Positions 55,805-64,000 of a DNA stretch of 64,000 nucleotides are shown one piece after another. This DNA comes from Leucogyrophana mollusca. Taxonomy: Eukaryota > Basidiomycota > Agaricomycetes > Boletales. The notes beneath the pieces were generated by a model that saw only the letters and a list, made by a program, of their open reading frames with translations, was not told where the DNA came from and ran no database searches. Position 1 is the stretch's first letter, and the number at the start of each line of letters is the position of its first letter. A program made the position numbers and the translations under genes. The stretch is from the NCBI GenBank assembly GCA_021014945.1, contig MU266375.1, positions 1-64,000 on the forward strand, written 5' to 3'.

Positions 55805-55915
55805 GAGTAAGTCGACTCGAAGAGATATGGAACCGGGGAGACCTTGTGTTGCAAGCTCTGCTGGTCTGCTCCGTGTAGAATGTGTTGAACCACATTCTGG
55901 GTGTTGCACTGGTGA
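55805..55915. repeat. Dispersed repeat, copy 2
   Basis: Second copy of the element at 54040-54180; it runs directly into the tandem repeat that follows. Confidence 0.7.
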
Positions 55916-55918
55916 CCT

Positions 55919-56228
55919 AAGGGCTAGCACCCATAACGACCATAGGTGGCGTACTTCTCAAGAGAAGTTTTTGGGAGAGCGACATGCTCGAAATAAGGGC
56001 CAGCACCATAATGACCACAAGTGGCGTACTTCCTCGTGCTTCTCAAGAGAAGTTCCCGGGAGAGTGACATGCTTGAAACAAGGGCCAGCACATAATAACT
56101 ATAGGTGGCGTCCTTCTCTTGAGAAGTTTTTGGGAGTGACGTGCTTGAAATAAGGGCCAGCACGATAATGACTATAGGTGGCGGACTTCTCGGGAGCTAA
56201 GTTTTCCGGAGAGCGCCAAGCTTGAAAG
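55919..56228. repeat. Four-unit tandem repeat with hairpins
   Basis: Units start at 55919, 55995, 56080 and 56152 (76, 85, 72 and 77 bp), each beginning AAGGGCYAGCAC and containing ATAGGTGGCGTACTTCTC, then AAGAGAAGTTTTTGGGAG. CTTCTC and GAGAAG form a short hairpin with an A/T loop in each unit. Confidence 0.85.
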
Positions 56229-56440
56229 TCAGCTTTCACGAGATTATCGGTCATAAAGGTGCACATCGGGAAATGGAGCTTGATGTGGGGTAGACGCTGG
56301 AACACACTGTTTTTATGGATCCAAATTCCACATACGTCGTAAGGTTTGTCAAATCTCGGAACATCATAATAATCATTAAGGTTCCCTGTGAGTTGAGGTT
56401 TTACAGGGGATTGCCCAGATGCAAGTTGTGCCGCTGACAC
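56229..56440 (-). other. Unidentified protein-like frame
   Basis: The minus-strand frame reads GNLNDYYDVPRFDKPYDVCG and IWIHKNSVFQRLPHIKLHFP, with good protein-like composition over about 65 codons. It has no clear start, end or splice partner. I do not recognise it; it may be a fragment of a gene or mobile element. Confidence 0.35.
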
Positions 56441-57120
56441 AAGCCGGAGTTACGATCAGTCCACGTGGCTATTGTAAGTATCGCAGGTACTCGGCTCTGC
56501 GACCGAGAGGTGCAGGGTTGGGGTCGATATCAAGGGGCCACGCGCACGCCGAGCATGCATTACAGGGCACGCATCGCGGAGTCATCCGGAGTCATCCCCG
56601 AATCGAATCAAGAGCAAATTATTCAGGGGAGAGTCCTCGCGCTTTAGTTGGGTGTATGTATGCCACTGCTGAGCCATTCTCCGAGGCCATAAGTCAACGT
56701 TGTCGTGCATTACTCGTCGCTCACTACCAGCCGAAGGCATCCTGTGCGCGGAATGTCCCGCCCGGATGGAGCCCGTTGAGGGTGGAACATGTGTGACAAG
56801 ATTGCATGGCTGCGAGACCCTGACATACACAACCGGGTTCACCAGTGGTTCACCCTGAGAGCTTGTTACCTTCACTGGCTCCGACAAATCAACACTATGC
56901 GGCGGCTCACCCCTGGGCGCCTACCACCACACGTTGCGAGCTGCTATTTTGAGCAGCGCGACTGACCTAATCTAATAAGTGTCGACGACCTCCCACCAAT
57001 CACAGCATCGCATAATGGGCGTAAAGCTCGAGTGCGACCCGGAGCCGTGTGTTCAGATGTAGTCTGAGATTGGGGCCACCCCCGAATCAAAAAGCGAATT
57101 CCCTGGGCGCTCGTAGAGGC

Positions 57121-57128
57121 TTTAAAAG
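57121..57128 (+). promoter_or_regulatory. TATA-like box of microprotein copy D
   Basis: TTTAAAAG, 42 bp before the ATG, the same distance as in copy E. Confidence 0.55.
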
Positions 57129-57162
57129 ATACCCACACCGAACGCACTTCTTTCCCAAAACC

Positions 57163-57425
57163 ATGGACAAAGATACCGTGCTTCTCCTGTTCACTGTGCT
57201 CAGCACATCCATCGTCATGATCGCACTTATACTCACCAACAAACGACCCATCATCTATGTCGATGCCAACGCTCGCGTCTGCCGGGACGGCCCAGTGACC
57301 CAGACGGTGTAGGTGCCAACTTGAACGATCATAACCGCTCGGCGCTCAATTTGAATCATAGTCATCCCGAAGACTATGGAAAGCTTACGGGGACGCGTGG
57401 GTGTGGCGACGATACAGATGAGTAG
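57163..57425 (+). CDS. Microprotein family copy D (69 aa, single-pass)
   Basis: Exon 1 57163-57308, intron 57309-57361 (GTAGGT..CATAG), exon 2 57362-57425, giving 69 residues. MDKD is followed by the membrane segment TVLLLFTVLSTSIVMIALIL, then IIYVDANARVCRDGPVTQTV and HPEDYGKLTGTRGCGDDTDE. It differs from copy C at few residues over the whole length. The retained-intron form would end at the TAG two nucleotides into the intron. The upstream 500 bp (from about 56660) is repeated before copy E (from about 58290), so D and E are tandem units of about 1.6 kb. Confidence 0.74.
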
Positions 57426-57586
57426 CCGTCAGGGGGAATGCCTACAGGTCGGTGACAGTCCCTTCAGACATTTTATACCATCGTGTATAACTTGCTTTGC
57501 AGCTTCCCGAGAGGACATCTGGATGTTTGCAGCTGAGAAATACTAATTAGACGGGCGTTTTGCCAGTGTAGGAGAGGGGTTCGATA

Positions 57587-57680
57587 GCTTACCGACGCAG
57601 CGAATTATAGACTGGGTTCCCCAAAGAACATATCTTGACCGGAGCGACTGGCCCACTCACCTGAGTCCTCAATCATGAGT
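57587..57680 (-). repeat. Exon-like module (minus strand)
   Basis: Copy of the module described at 48345-48720, nearly identical to that at 55078-55170. Confidence 0.5.
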
Positions 57681-58024
57681 CTGTACCTCGATACTCGTCT
57701 GCGCACACAAATGTCGATAATCAGACAAGGGCAGAGCCGTGCCCAAGATTGATGTATGCAGGGCCTGCGTGACCGTCAGGCGCTTTTGGAAATGCCGGCT
57801 CGATGGCCAGGTAGCCGATTCGACGACGCGCCGGGTGACAGGCGTGGCGGTCGACGAAGGATGCGCCATCGGATTCGTCGGAGCGGGCGGACACGACGTC
57901 GCCGTTAATGATGAAAGTGAGGATAAAGTTGGCCGGCTTCGCTGTGCGCGGCACGGCTGTGTCTAGGCCGGGCGTGCACGTCTCTCCGCGACTGAGCCAA
58001 GTCTGGCAGTCGGTATGGCAAGGG

Positions 58025-58275
58025 TAAGAGTCCAAGAACATACCTTGACTAGAGCGGCTGGTCCACTCACTGAGCCCGTGATCATGGTAGCCCATCTTGT
58101 TGAGATGATAATCGGATTTTTGCAGCGGAGAAGTATTGATTATGGGGTCGCTTCGACAGTGTGGAGGAAGAGGTGTTTGATAGCTTACCGACACGGCGAT
58201 GATAGATTACCTCCCCAAAGAACATATATCGAGCAGAGTGGTTGGCACGCTCACTCGAGCCCTCGATCGTGATCT
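58025..58275 (-). repeat. Two exon-like modules (minus strand)
   Basis: Modules at about 58025-58100 and 58180-58275. The first gives an open stretch TRWATMITGSVSGPAALVK before GTATGT; the second has the donor GTAAGC after a slightly changed CGCCGTGTCG. Confidence 0.5.
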
Positions 58276-58814
58276 TCTACACCTCGATAACTGCTGAGCC
58301 TATCTCCGAGGCCATAAATCAACGTTATCGTGCGCTGCTCGTCGATCAGCCATAGAAATTCTGTGTGCTAAGTCTCCGTTTCTGCGGAGGAAATTGACGG
58401 TCTCGGAATCCTTAGTCAGCGCGGCAGCGCCACGCGCGCGCGGATGATTCCGGTCGAGGTGGGCGACCCCAGCGGAGCCCAGCGGTCGGGCGACCGTCAA
58501 TCTTTCACACGGAGCTGATCTGCTCAACGAGTGACGGAAAAACTGGCAGCCTCATGTGACAGCCATTTGGTATGTCCACCAATCACAGCGTCGCATAAGT
58601 CATGAAGACACGGGCGATCTCAGATCTGTTGCTTGAATGTCCAAACGTGGCTCCCTCCATCTGGCCCTCCAATCGCGACATCAATCGCCCCTAAGCGCGC
58701 GTGAAGCACAGGTGGGCTATCTTGCATAGCAGCAGCAGCAGCACTTACCGGCCGGTCTGAAAATGGGGCCACCCCCATATCAAAATGGCAAGTTCCTCGA
58801 GCGCCCATAGAGGC

Positions 58815-58822
58815 TTTAAAAG
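58815..58822 (+). promoter_or_regulatory. TATA-like box of microprotein copy E
   Basis: TTTAAAAG, 42 bp before the ATG at 58857. Confidence 0.55.
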
Positions 58823-58856
58823 ACAGGCAAACGGAATGCACTTTCCCCCCATAACC

Positions 58857-59119
58857 ATGGACAAAGACACCATCCTTCTCCTACTCATCGTGCTCAGCAC
58901 ATCCATCGTCATGATCGCACTTGTGCTCACCAACAAACAACCCGTCATCTACATCGACACGAACACTCGCGTCTGCCGAGACGGCCCCGTGACCCAGACG
59001 CTGTAAGTGCCAACTTGAACGATCGTACCTGCTCAGCGCTCAACTTGAACCGCAGGCGACTCGAAGACGAGGCGGCGCCTACGAAGGCGCACAATTGCGG
59101 CGGCGATGCAGATGAGTAG
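58857..59119 (+). CDS. Microprotein family copy E (69 aa, single-pass)
   Basis: Exon 1 58857-59002, intron 59003-59055 (GTAAGT, branch GCTCAAC, CGCAG), exon 2 59056-59119, giving 69 residues. The membrane segment is TILLLLIVLSTSIVMIALVL, followed by VIYIDTNTRVCRDGPVTQTL. The exon-2 part is the most diverged (RLEDEAAPTKAHNCGGDADE) but has the same length, keeps its Cys at the same place and the acidic C-terminus. Exon 1 differences from C and D are mostly silent or conservative. This contrast suggests exon 1 is under stronger constraint. Confidence 0.74.
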
Positions 59120-59280
59120 CCGTCAGAGAGAACGCTTACAGGTCGGTGACAGTCCCTTCAGACTCTTTATACCATCGTGTATAACCTGCTTTGCAGCTTG
59201 ACGAGAGGATATTCGGATGTTTCTACTGAGAAGTACTAATTAGACAGGCGTTTCGCCAGCGTAGAGGGAGAGGTGCTCGA

Positions 59281-59560
59281 TAACTCACCAACACAGCAAA
59301 TGGTAGACTACGCTTCCCGAAGAACACATCTTGACCAGAGCGGCTGGCCCGCTCACCCCAGCCCGTAATTATAGCCTAGCTTGTAGAGAGGACATTCGGA
59401 TTTTGCAGCTGAGAATATTAATCAGACGCGGCGTCAGCGTAGAGGGAGAGGTGCTTGATGGCTTACCGGCACAGCGAGTGATCGACTACGCTCACCGAAG
59501 AACATATCCATGTCTTGAACAGAATAGTTAGAACACTCACCCGAGCCTCGATCGTAATCG
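59281..59560 (-). repeat. Two exon-like modules (minus strand)
   Basis: Modules at 59281-59390 and 59459-59560. The second reads DMDMFFGERSRSLAVP before a GTAAGC donor; a matching GERSLSFAAS is in the module at 48624-48720. Confidence 0.5.
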
Positions 59561-59850
59561 TCTGCACCTCAATATCGTCTGCACGGATAAATGCCGATAG
59601 TCAGACAATGACGAAGCCATACCTTGGGCCTTAGCCTCGAGATCGACGTGTGCAGGGCCTGTGGCCATCCAGCGCTTTCGATTCTCAAAAAGGCCAACCC
59701 AGCAGCCAGGCGCAATTGAGGCAGCCGGCTCGACGACGCGCCGGGTGACGGGCGCCGCAGTGGAGATGGATATCATGTCGTCATTCGTGGTGAAAGTAAA
59801 GATGAAGTTGACCGGCCACGCTGTGAGGCGTGACAAAAACGCGATTCATC
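59537..59850 (-). other. Possible exons of a minus-strand gene, best preserved copy
   Basis: Between element R copy 6 and the modules, the minus strand gives NFIFTFTTNDDMISISTAAP, then RKRWMATGPAHVDLEAKAQ. A good 44-nt intron (59622-59579, GTATGG, branch TCTGACT, GTGCAG) follows, and then DDIEVQTITIEAR before a GTGAGT donor. The corresponding region in other units (42600-42800, 48740-48950, 55200-55440, 57700-57950) is similar but has broken frames or splice sites. It suggests a gene duplicated together with the microprotein, mostly decayed. The family is not recognised. Confidence 0.4.
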
Positions 59851-59887
59851 ACAGCACGTGACTAGCGTCCCAATCCGATTGCTCCTG
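59830..59887. repeat. Element R, copy 6
   Basis: AACGCGATTCATCACAGCAC, then GTGACTAGCGTCCCAATCCG, with an intact CACGTG. Confidence 0.8.
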
Positions 59888-59899
59888 ATTATAATATTA

Positions 59900-60058
59900 A
59901 TTACTCCCGGCCCCGACGACTCGGAGACGTGTTAAGGTATTATATATACTCGAGCTCCGAGGGGCAAACATATCTCGAGCTTGGGAATTACTCTCGGCCC
60001 CGACAACTCGGAGACGTGCAAAGGTATTAGAGATACTCGAGCTCCGAGGGGAGAACAC
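59900..60058. repeat. 71-bp direct duplication
   Basis: ATTACTCYCGGCCCCGAC through CTCGAGCTCCGAGGGG is present at 59900-59970 and 59987-60058, with about eight differences. A shorter related stretch is near 55550 (AACTCGGAGACGTGCA). Confidence 0.8.
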
Positions 60059-60615
60059 AGACTCGGATAACAACGAAGGCAGGTAGCAAGCAGGTCGTAT
60101 GCATATGGTGATCGTCAGGGTATCGTATGTACTTGATATGTAGAGGACAGCTTCGTCATGTGGAATCCAGAGTGAATTATAGATGGGGGAGGGGGGGGCC
60201 GTGAAGGTCGTGTAGATATCAAGGAAAAAGTCAAACGCTGAACCGAACGCAGATGGGGAGCAGGACACGAAATTCAGATATCAAGCTACAAGCATACCAA
60301 GCGAATCAAACAAGAACGAAGAAAAATCATGACGTGTCGTTACTTCCCTTTCCCCTCTCCTCCTTCCCGCTCTCCTTCTCTCTGTCCCATGCACACCCCT
60401 CCCCCCTCCCCCCGTCCCATCCACCCTGCTTTTCATTCTCCCAGTCCCATGCACAACCTTTCTCCTTCTTCCCACTCTCCTTCCCCCCTCTTCCCGCTCT
60501 CCGCCCTTCCCTTCCCCCCTGTCCTATGCGCACCCCTTTTCCCTCTTCCCGTCCCGTCCACACACCCCCTCTCCCCCCCTCCCCATCCACCCCCAAGTCA
60601 CACCCCATCACACAC

Positions 60616-63419
60616 TCACCCCCTCTCCCCATCAAAAAACGCAACCAGCTGCCCCACAGGAACCTTCCTCCCCGGCCCCGCCGCCACCTTCCCAGTCCCA
60701 GTCCCAGCACCCGCGACCTTCCCCTTCCCCTTCCCCCCCTTCTCCTCCCGCCGCAGCACCAGCGGATCCACGAACTTCCCCCCAGGCGCGCGGAGCTGGA
60801 AGTCCGCCGTAGACAAGGAGGAGGAGGTGCGGAAGTCGGTGGACTGCGAGCGTAGGCGGTGGCGTGAGGGGTTGGTGTCAGTGCTGTTGGTGTTGCCGTT
60901 GTTGTTGTTGATGTTACTCTGGAACGCGCTCGCGCCATACGTGGACTGCGCGCGCGTACGGTTCCCCGGGCTCGTCCCCGCTTTCCCATCCACACCCACA
61001 CCACCCACACCAAGCCCTCCACTAAGCTTCGCAGCAGCCTCCGCCCTCGCGCCCTCCACACCCCTGCCCCCATCCCCATCCCCATCCCCGTCCCCATCCT
61101 CCCCATCCTCGCTGCTCTCCCCCGCAGACGAGAAAAACGCCGTCCCCATCCCCCCGCTCACCCCCGCCCCAAACTCAGGCGGCGCGACGATCGGCCCCCC
61201 CAACGCGACCGTGTACCGCTTCCGCACAGGCGTCGGGCTCACGTTACCCGCTGCGTACCGCGGGCTCACGCTCCCGCCGTATCGCGGGGTCGGGCTCACG
61301 CTCACATTTCCGGACCCGCCGTATCGCGTGTTGGTAGTGCTACTTGTGTTTGTACTCGCAGGCGGGGAAAGCCCGCCGAGCGGCGACACAGCGCGCACCA
61401 CGGGGGAAACAGCGCGCGCCAGCGGCGAACCGCTCCGCGCAGGGGGGGACGCGGCCAGCGGTACCGGCATCGGGGCGTCAAACGGACTTCCAGTTCCACC
61501 TGTACCCGGCAGCCCCGAAATCGGAATCGGAATCCCTGCCCCACTCAGCCGCGGCGGCGAGCTCGCAGGCGTCCCCGTCCCCGTCTCCAGCGCGTAGTCC
61601 CCGGTGGGATACGGCAGCCGCGTGCGCGTCCCGCTGGGCGTACGCGTCGACGCGGCGCGCGCGAGCGGGGGGCTCGTCGATTCGCGCGCTGTGAGGGAGG
61701 GGATGCGTCGCGGGTGGGAGGGGTTGATGGAGGGGAGGTTGGGGAGGTTGGGTGGGGTGGCAGCTATGGTCGCGGACGCTAGGGTTGGAACTGGAGCTAT
61801 GGAGGTGGCTGGTAGCCCAGCGATCCCCGACGCAGACACAGCGGCAGAAGCAGAGAACGCAGAGCCGTGCGCGCTGACGATGTCGGACGGGGCGGCGTTT
61901 ATCACGGGGGAGGCGCGCGCGGCGGGGTTGTGTGAGAGCGCGGGGAGGCCGGGGGTGGGGGTAGGGTTCGAGGGTGTGTAATTGGCAGCGCTCGAGGGCG
62001 CGTAAGTAGCGGGGTTTGATGGTATGTGATTGGCGGCGTTGGCGGCGAGGAGCGCCATCTCCCGCCCCATCTCGGACATGCGCGAGTGGAGCTCGGCGAG
62101 GTCGGCGCGGAGGGCCGTCAGCGCCTGTGCTTCTTTGCCTTCCCCCTCTCCCTGTTCCTCCTTGCCTTTCCCCTGGTCTTTCCCCCGTTCCTCCTCGCCC
62201 TTCCCCTGGTCTTTCCCCGTGCCCGCGGCCTCCCGCTCCACCAACCACCGCTCCACATCGCCCATACGCTCCTCGAGCGCACGCGTATGCCCCACGCTCC
62301 AGCGCTCGAGCTTCTCGAAGCGGCGCGCGAGGACGAGGAGCGTGCCGGGGACGTCAAGCGTGCCCGCGGGGGTGAAGGAGGCGTAGAGGGGGGGCGGGGT
62401 GCGTGTGCGCGGGGAGGTGCCTGGGTCGGGGGAGGTGCCGGGCCCGGGCCCAGGGGAGGGGGAGGGGGCAGAGGGAGAGGCGCCGCGTTGGTGCGAGGGG
62501 GATGCACCGCGTTGGTGAGATGAGGGAGAGGCACCGCGTTGGTTGGAGGAGGGGGAGGCACCGCGTTGCATCGACGCGGGGGAGAGGTCGATCGGGCCGT
62601 GTGCAAAGGCGGGGGAGAGGTTTATGGGCGTCCTGGGCGCGGGGGTGGGCGACGGGGGGATGTTGAGTGTGAGGTAGGCCGGGTCGGTGTATTTGGCGGC
62701 GCTGGACGCGGGCCAGTCCCCGCTGTTTCCCTTGGTAGCTTTTTTTGCGTCCTTTTCGCGGACCTTGGCGTCGTGTATGACCTGCTGGGCGGGTGTGAGG
62801 GGCTCCTTGTCCTTATCCTTCGTGGGCGTGAGACGGGACTTGGCCGCGGCCCACCAGCTCTCCTTCTGTGAGGCGGCAGGAGACGGCTGGGTGGGGAGCG
62901 TCTGGGAGCGGGAGCGCGGGGGGTGGGGCGAGGCCGAGGGAGAGCCGCCGTTCATCATGGCGAGTATGCGCTCCTCGATAGCGCGGCGCTCGTCCGCCTC
63001 GCGGGTGAGGATGCGCTCTGCCTCGCGGCGGGATCGATCGCGCTCGCGCTGTGCGTCCGCCTCGAGCTCTGCGTCCGAGGGCAGGGCCCTTGGTGCGTTT
63101 TGGGGGCTGATGAAGGAGTTGAGGAGCGAGGTGGCGAAGTGGGTTACCGATGCGGAAGGCGTGGCGGGGTGGCCGTCGTCGCTGGAGAGTGGGGACGGGG
63201 ACGTCGATGCGGGGCGGCGGTGGACGGGCTCGGGCTGCACAATATAGGGATCAGTCAATGAACAACCTCTAGGGCGAGGGGACGCACGAGATCGAGTGAA
63301 GACGGCGGAGGCAGGGGCGTCGTCATGCGTCGGGTGGTGAGTGCGTTGAGTGCTGCGATGCTGGGAGAGAGCGACGTGCTCGAGGCGGTGTTCGCCAGGG
63401 AGTGCTGCGATGACGCCAT
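60616..63419 (-). CDS. Large low-complexity, coiled-coil protein; parent of four relics
   Basis: The ATG at 63419 starts MASSQHSLANTASSTSLSPS. An intron (donor GTGCGT, branch TTGACTGA, acceptor GTGCAG before PEPVHRRPAS) joins the long exon of about 870 codons. An early conserved part reads SLLNSFISPQNAPRALPSDA and a charged coiled coil ELEADAQRERDRSRREAERI. Then come WWAAAKSRLTPTK, Pro/Ser repeats of the type HQRGASPS, a second coiled coil (LVLARRFEKLERWSVGHTRA, ALEERMGDVERW) and long Ser/Pro/Gly-rich stretches. The end is GRKVPVGQLVAFFDGERG and TGA. The stop overlaps a perfect donor (GG-GTGAGT), so a further 3' exon is possible. No enzyme domain. It may be a scaffold protein of the cytoskeleton or cell cortex (guess). 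Confidence 0.75.
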
Positions 63420-63612
63420 CACCCTTCACTCACTGCCTGCTCGTCGTCGAACACAGCAGACACCGTGGGAATTCACAATCGCCGTGATCGCACACACGTG
63501 GGGTGCATCACCTGACGTGTCACATCACACCTGTCACATTTTTTCTTAGTGGTTACGCCCCAAGGCTGCGGTCAACGATGACGGCTCCCGTCGTCAAATT
63601 TTATCGAGTGCG

Positions 63613-64000
63613 ATGGACAAGTCAACACGCGCGGACACGTACGATCTTCGCCCTCCCGCTCACATCGCCGGCTGACTACCCCCCCACAGACTCGACGCGC
63701 TCAGCACATTCATCCGAGCCCAGAAATCCCTCCTCGCCCGCACCCACGCAGACATCTCCCGCCTCGCACTCCTCCGCAACTCCGCCCTCGCCCGCCCCCG
63801 CCCGTTCATCCACCTCGCACCGCCGCCAGACGCCACACTCACCCTCCCGAAGCTCCGTGACGATCTTGCCTTCTCCACGGACTTCCAATATGCGGCTGTG
63901 CCGGACAACATGCACTGGGAGGCATTTGCCAACAGCGGTCAGTCTCTTTGCTCCACTCCTGTACCTGTGCTCACTTGCTGCAGATCCGGCGCCGTTAAGG
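63613..64000 (+). CDS. Conserved protein of unknown function, 5' part
   Basis: The ATG at 63613 gives MDKSTRADT, an intron (donor GTACGA at 63639, branch GGCTGACT, acceptor CCCACAG), then LDALSTFIRAQKSLLARTHA, DISRLALLRNSALARPRPFI, LPKLRDDLAFSTDFQYAAVP and MHWEAFANS. A second intron starts GTCAGT at 63939, and the next exon (DPAPLR) runs off the window. It starts about 190 bp from the divergent large gene. The helical N-terminus resembles a conserved fungal family without an assigned function. Confidence 0.65.

Noticed and set aside
55924..56163. Minus-strand peptide with repeats of the YFEHVALPKTS type
   Set aside because: It is only the translation of the four-unit DNA repeat; units differ in length by non-multiples of three.
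55919..56228. CRISPR-like array
   Set aside because: Repeats are contiguous without unique spacers, and the genome is eukaryotic.
57739..57966. Plus-strand ORF starting MPKIDVCRACVTV, similar to one at 55232-55444
   Set aside because: The similarity follows from duplicated DNA; the opposite strand shows the better coding and splicing signals, and no promoter or family supports this frame.
40363..59119. Mating-type B locus (pheromone receptors plus pheromone precursors)
   Set aside because: Seven-pass genes beside tiny genes look like STE3 receptors with pheromone precursors, but the 7TM proteins do not look like STE3 and the small proteins have an N-terminal membrane segment and end in TDE or ADE, not in a CaaX box.
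60329..61597. 422-codon plus-strand open frame
   Set aside because: It is antisense to the large minus-strand gene; GC-rich third positions keep the complement open, and its Pro/Ser composition is a mirror of the real gene.

Overview
The window is nuclear DNA of a filamentous basidiomycete, most likely an Agaricomycete. Genes carry many 45-70 bp introns with GT..AG ends and CTNAC-type branch points, and recognisable products (CFEM protein, CAP59-type mannosyltransferase, HeLo-like/NACHT/ankyrin STAND protein, HET relics, expanded seven-pass membrane proteins) fit that group. All gene models were built by hand from reading frame plus splice signals. Where total length and frame close exactly, this is stated.

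Left part (1-38 kb) is ordinary single-copy sequence. In order it holds: a small secreted cysteine-rich protein; a universal stress protein; a WW-domain protein; a 1,100-residue STAND NTPase; a CAP64-like SGNH hydrolase; an intron-containing tRNA-Ala(CGC); a CAP59-type mannosyltransferase; a CFEM protein; ribosomal protein eL31; a multipass membrane protein; ribosomal protein eL34; GPI11/PIG-F; a p-nitrophenylphosphatase-like HAD phosphatase; an amino-acid permease; a transaldolase homologue lacking two catalytic residues; a bZIP factor; about 4 kb without a recognisable gene; and the fork-protection protein Tof1/Timeless.

Right part (38-60 kb) is a mosaic of segmental duplications between tof1 and a large low-complexity gene at 60.6-63.4 kb. 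It contains three intact tandem seven-transmembrane genes (minus strand), two decayed HET genes plus a small HET scar, five copies of a tiny two-exon gene (plus strand), four decayed fragments of the 60.6 kb gene, six copies of a CACGTG-centred element that also lies just upstream of tof1, and an array of minus-strand exon-like modules. The tiny genes encode 69-70 residue proteins with one N-terminal membrane segment and a conserved RVCRDGPVTQT motif. In the intact copies the 53-bp intron begins with an in-frame stop, so retained and spliced messages would give 49- and 69-residue forms. I do not recognise this family, and it is the best candidate here for something undescribed.

The right edge holds the large low-complexity gene and the 5' end of a divergently transcribed conserved gene that runs off the window.
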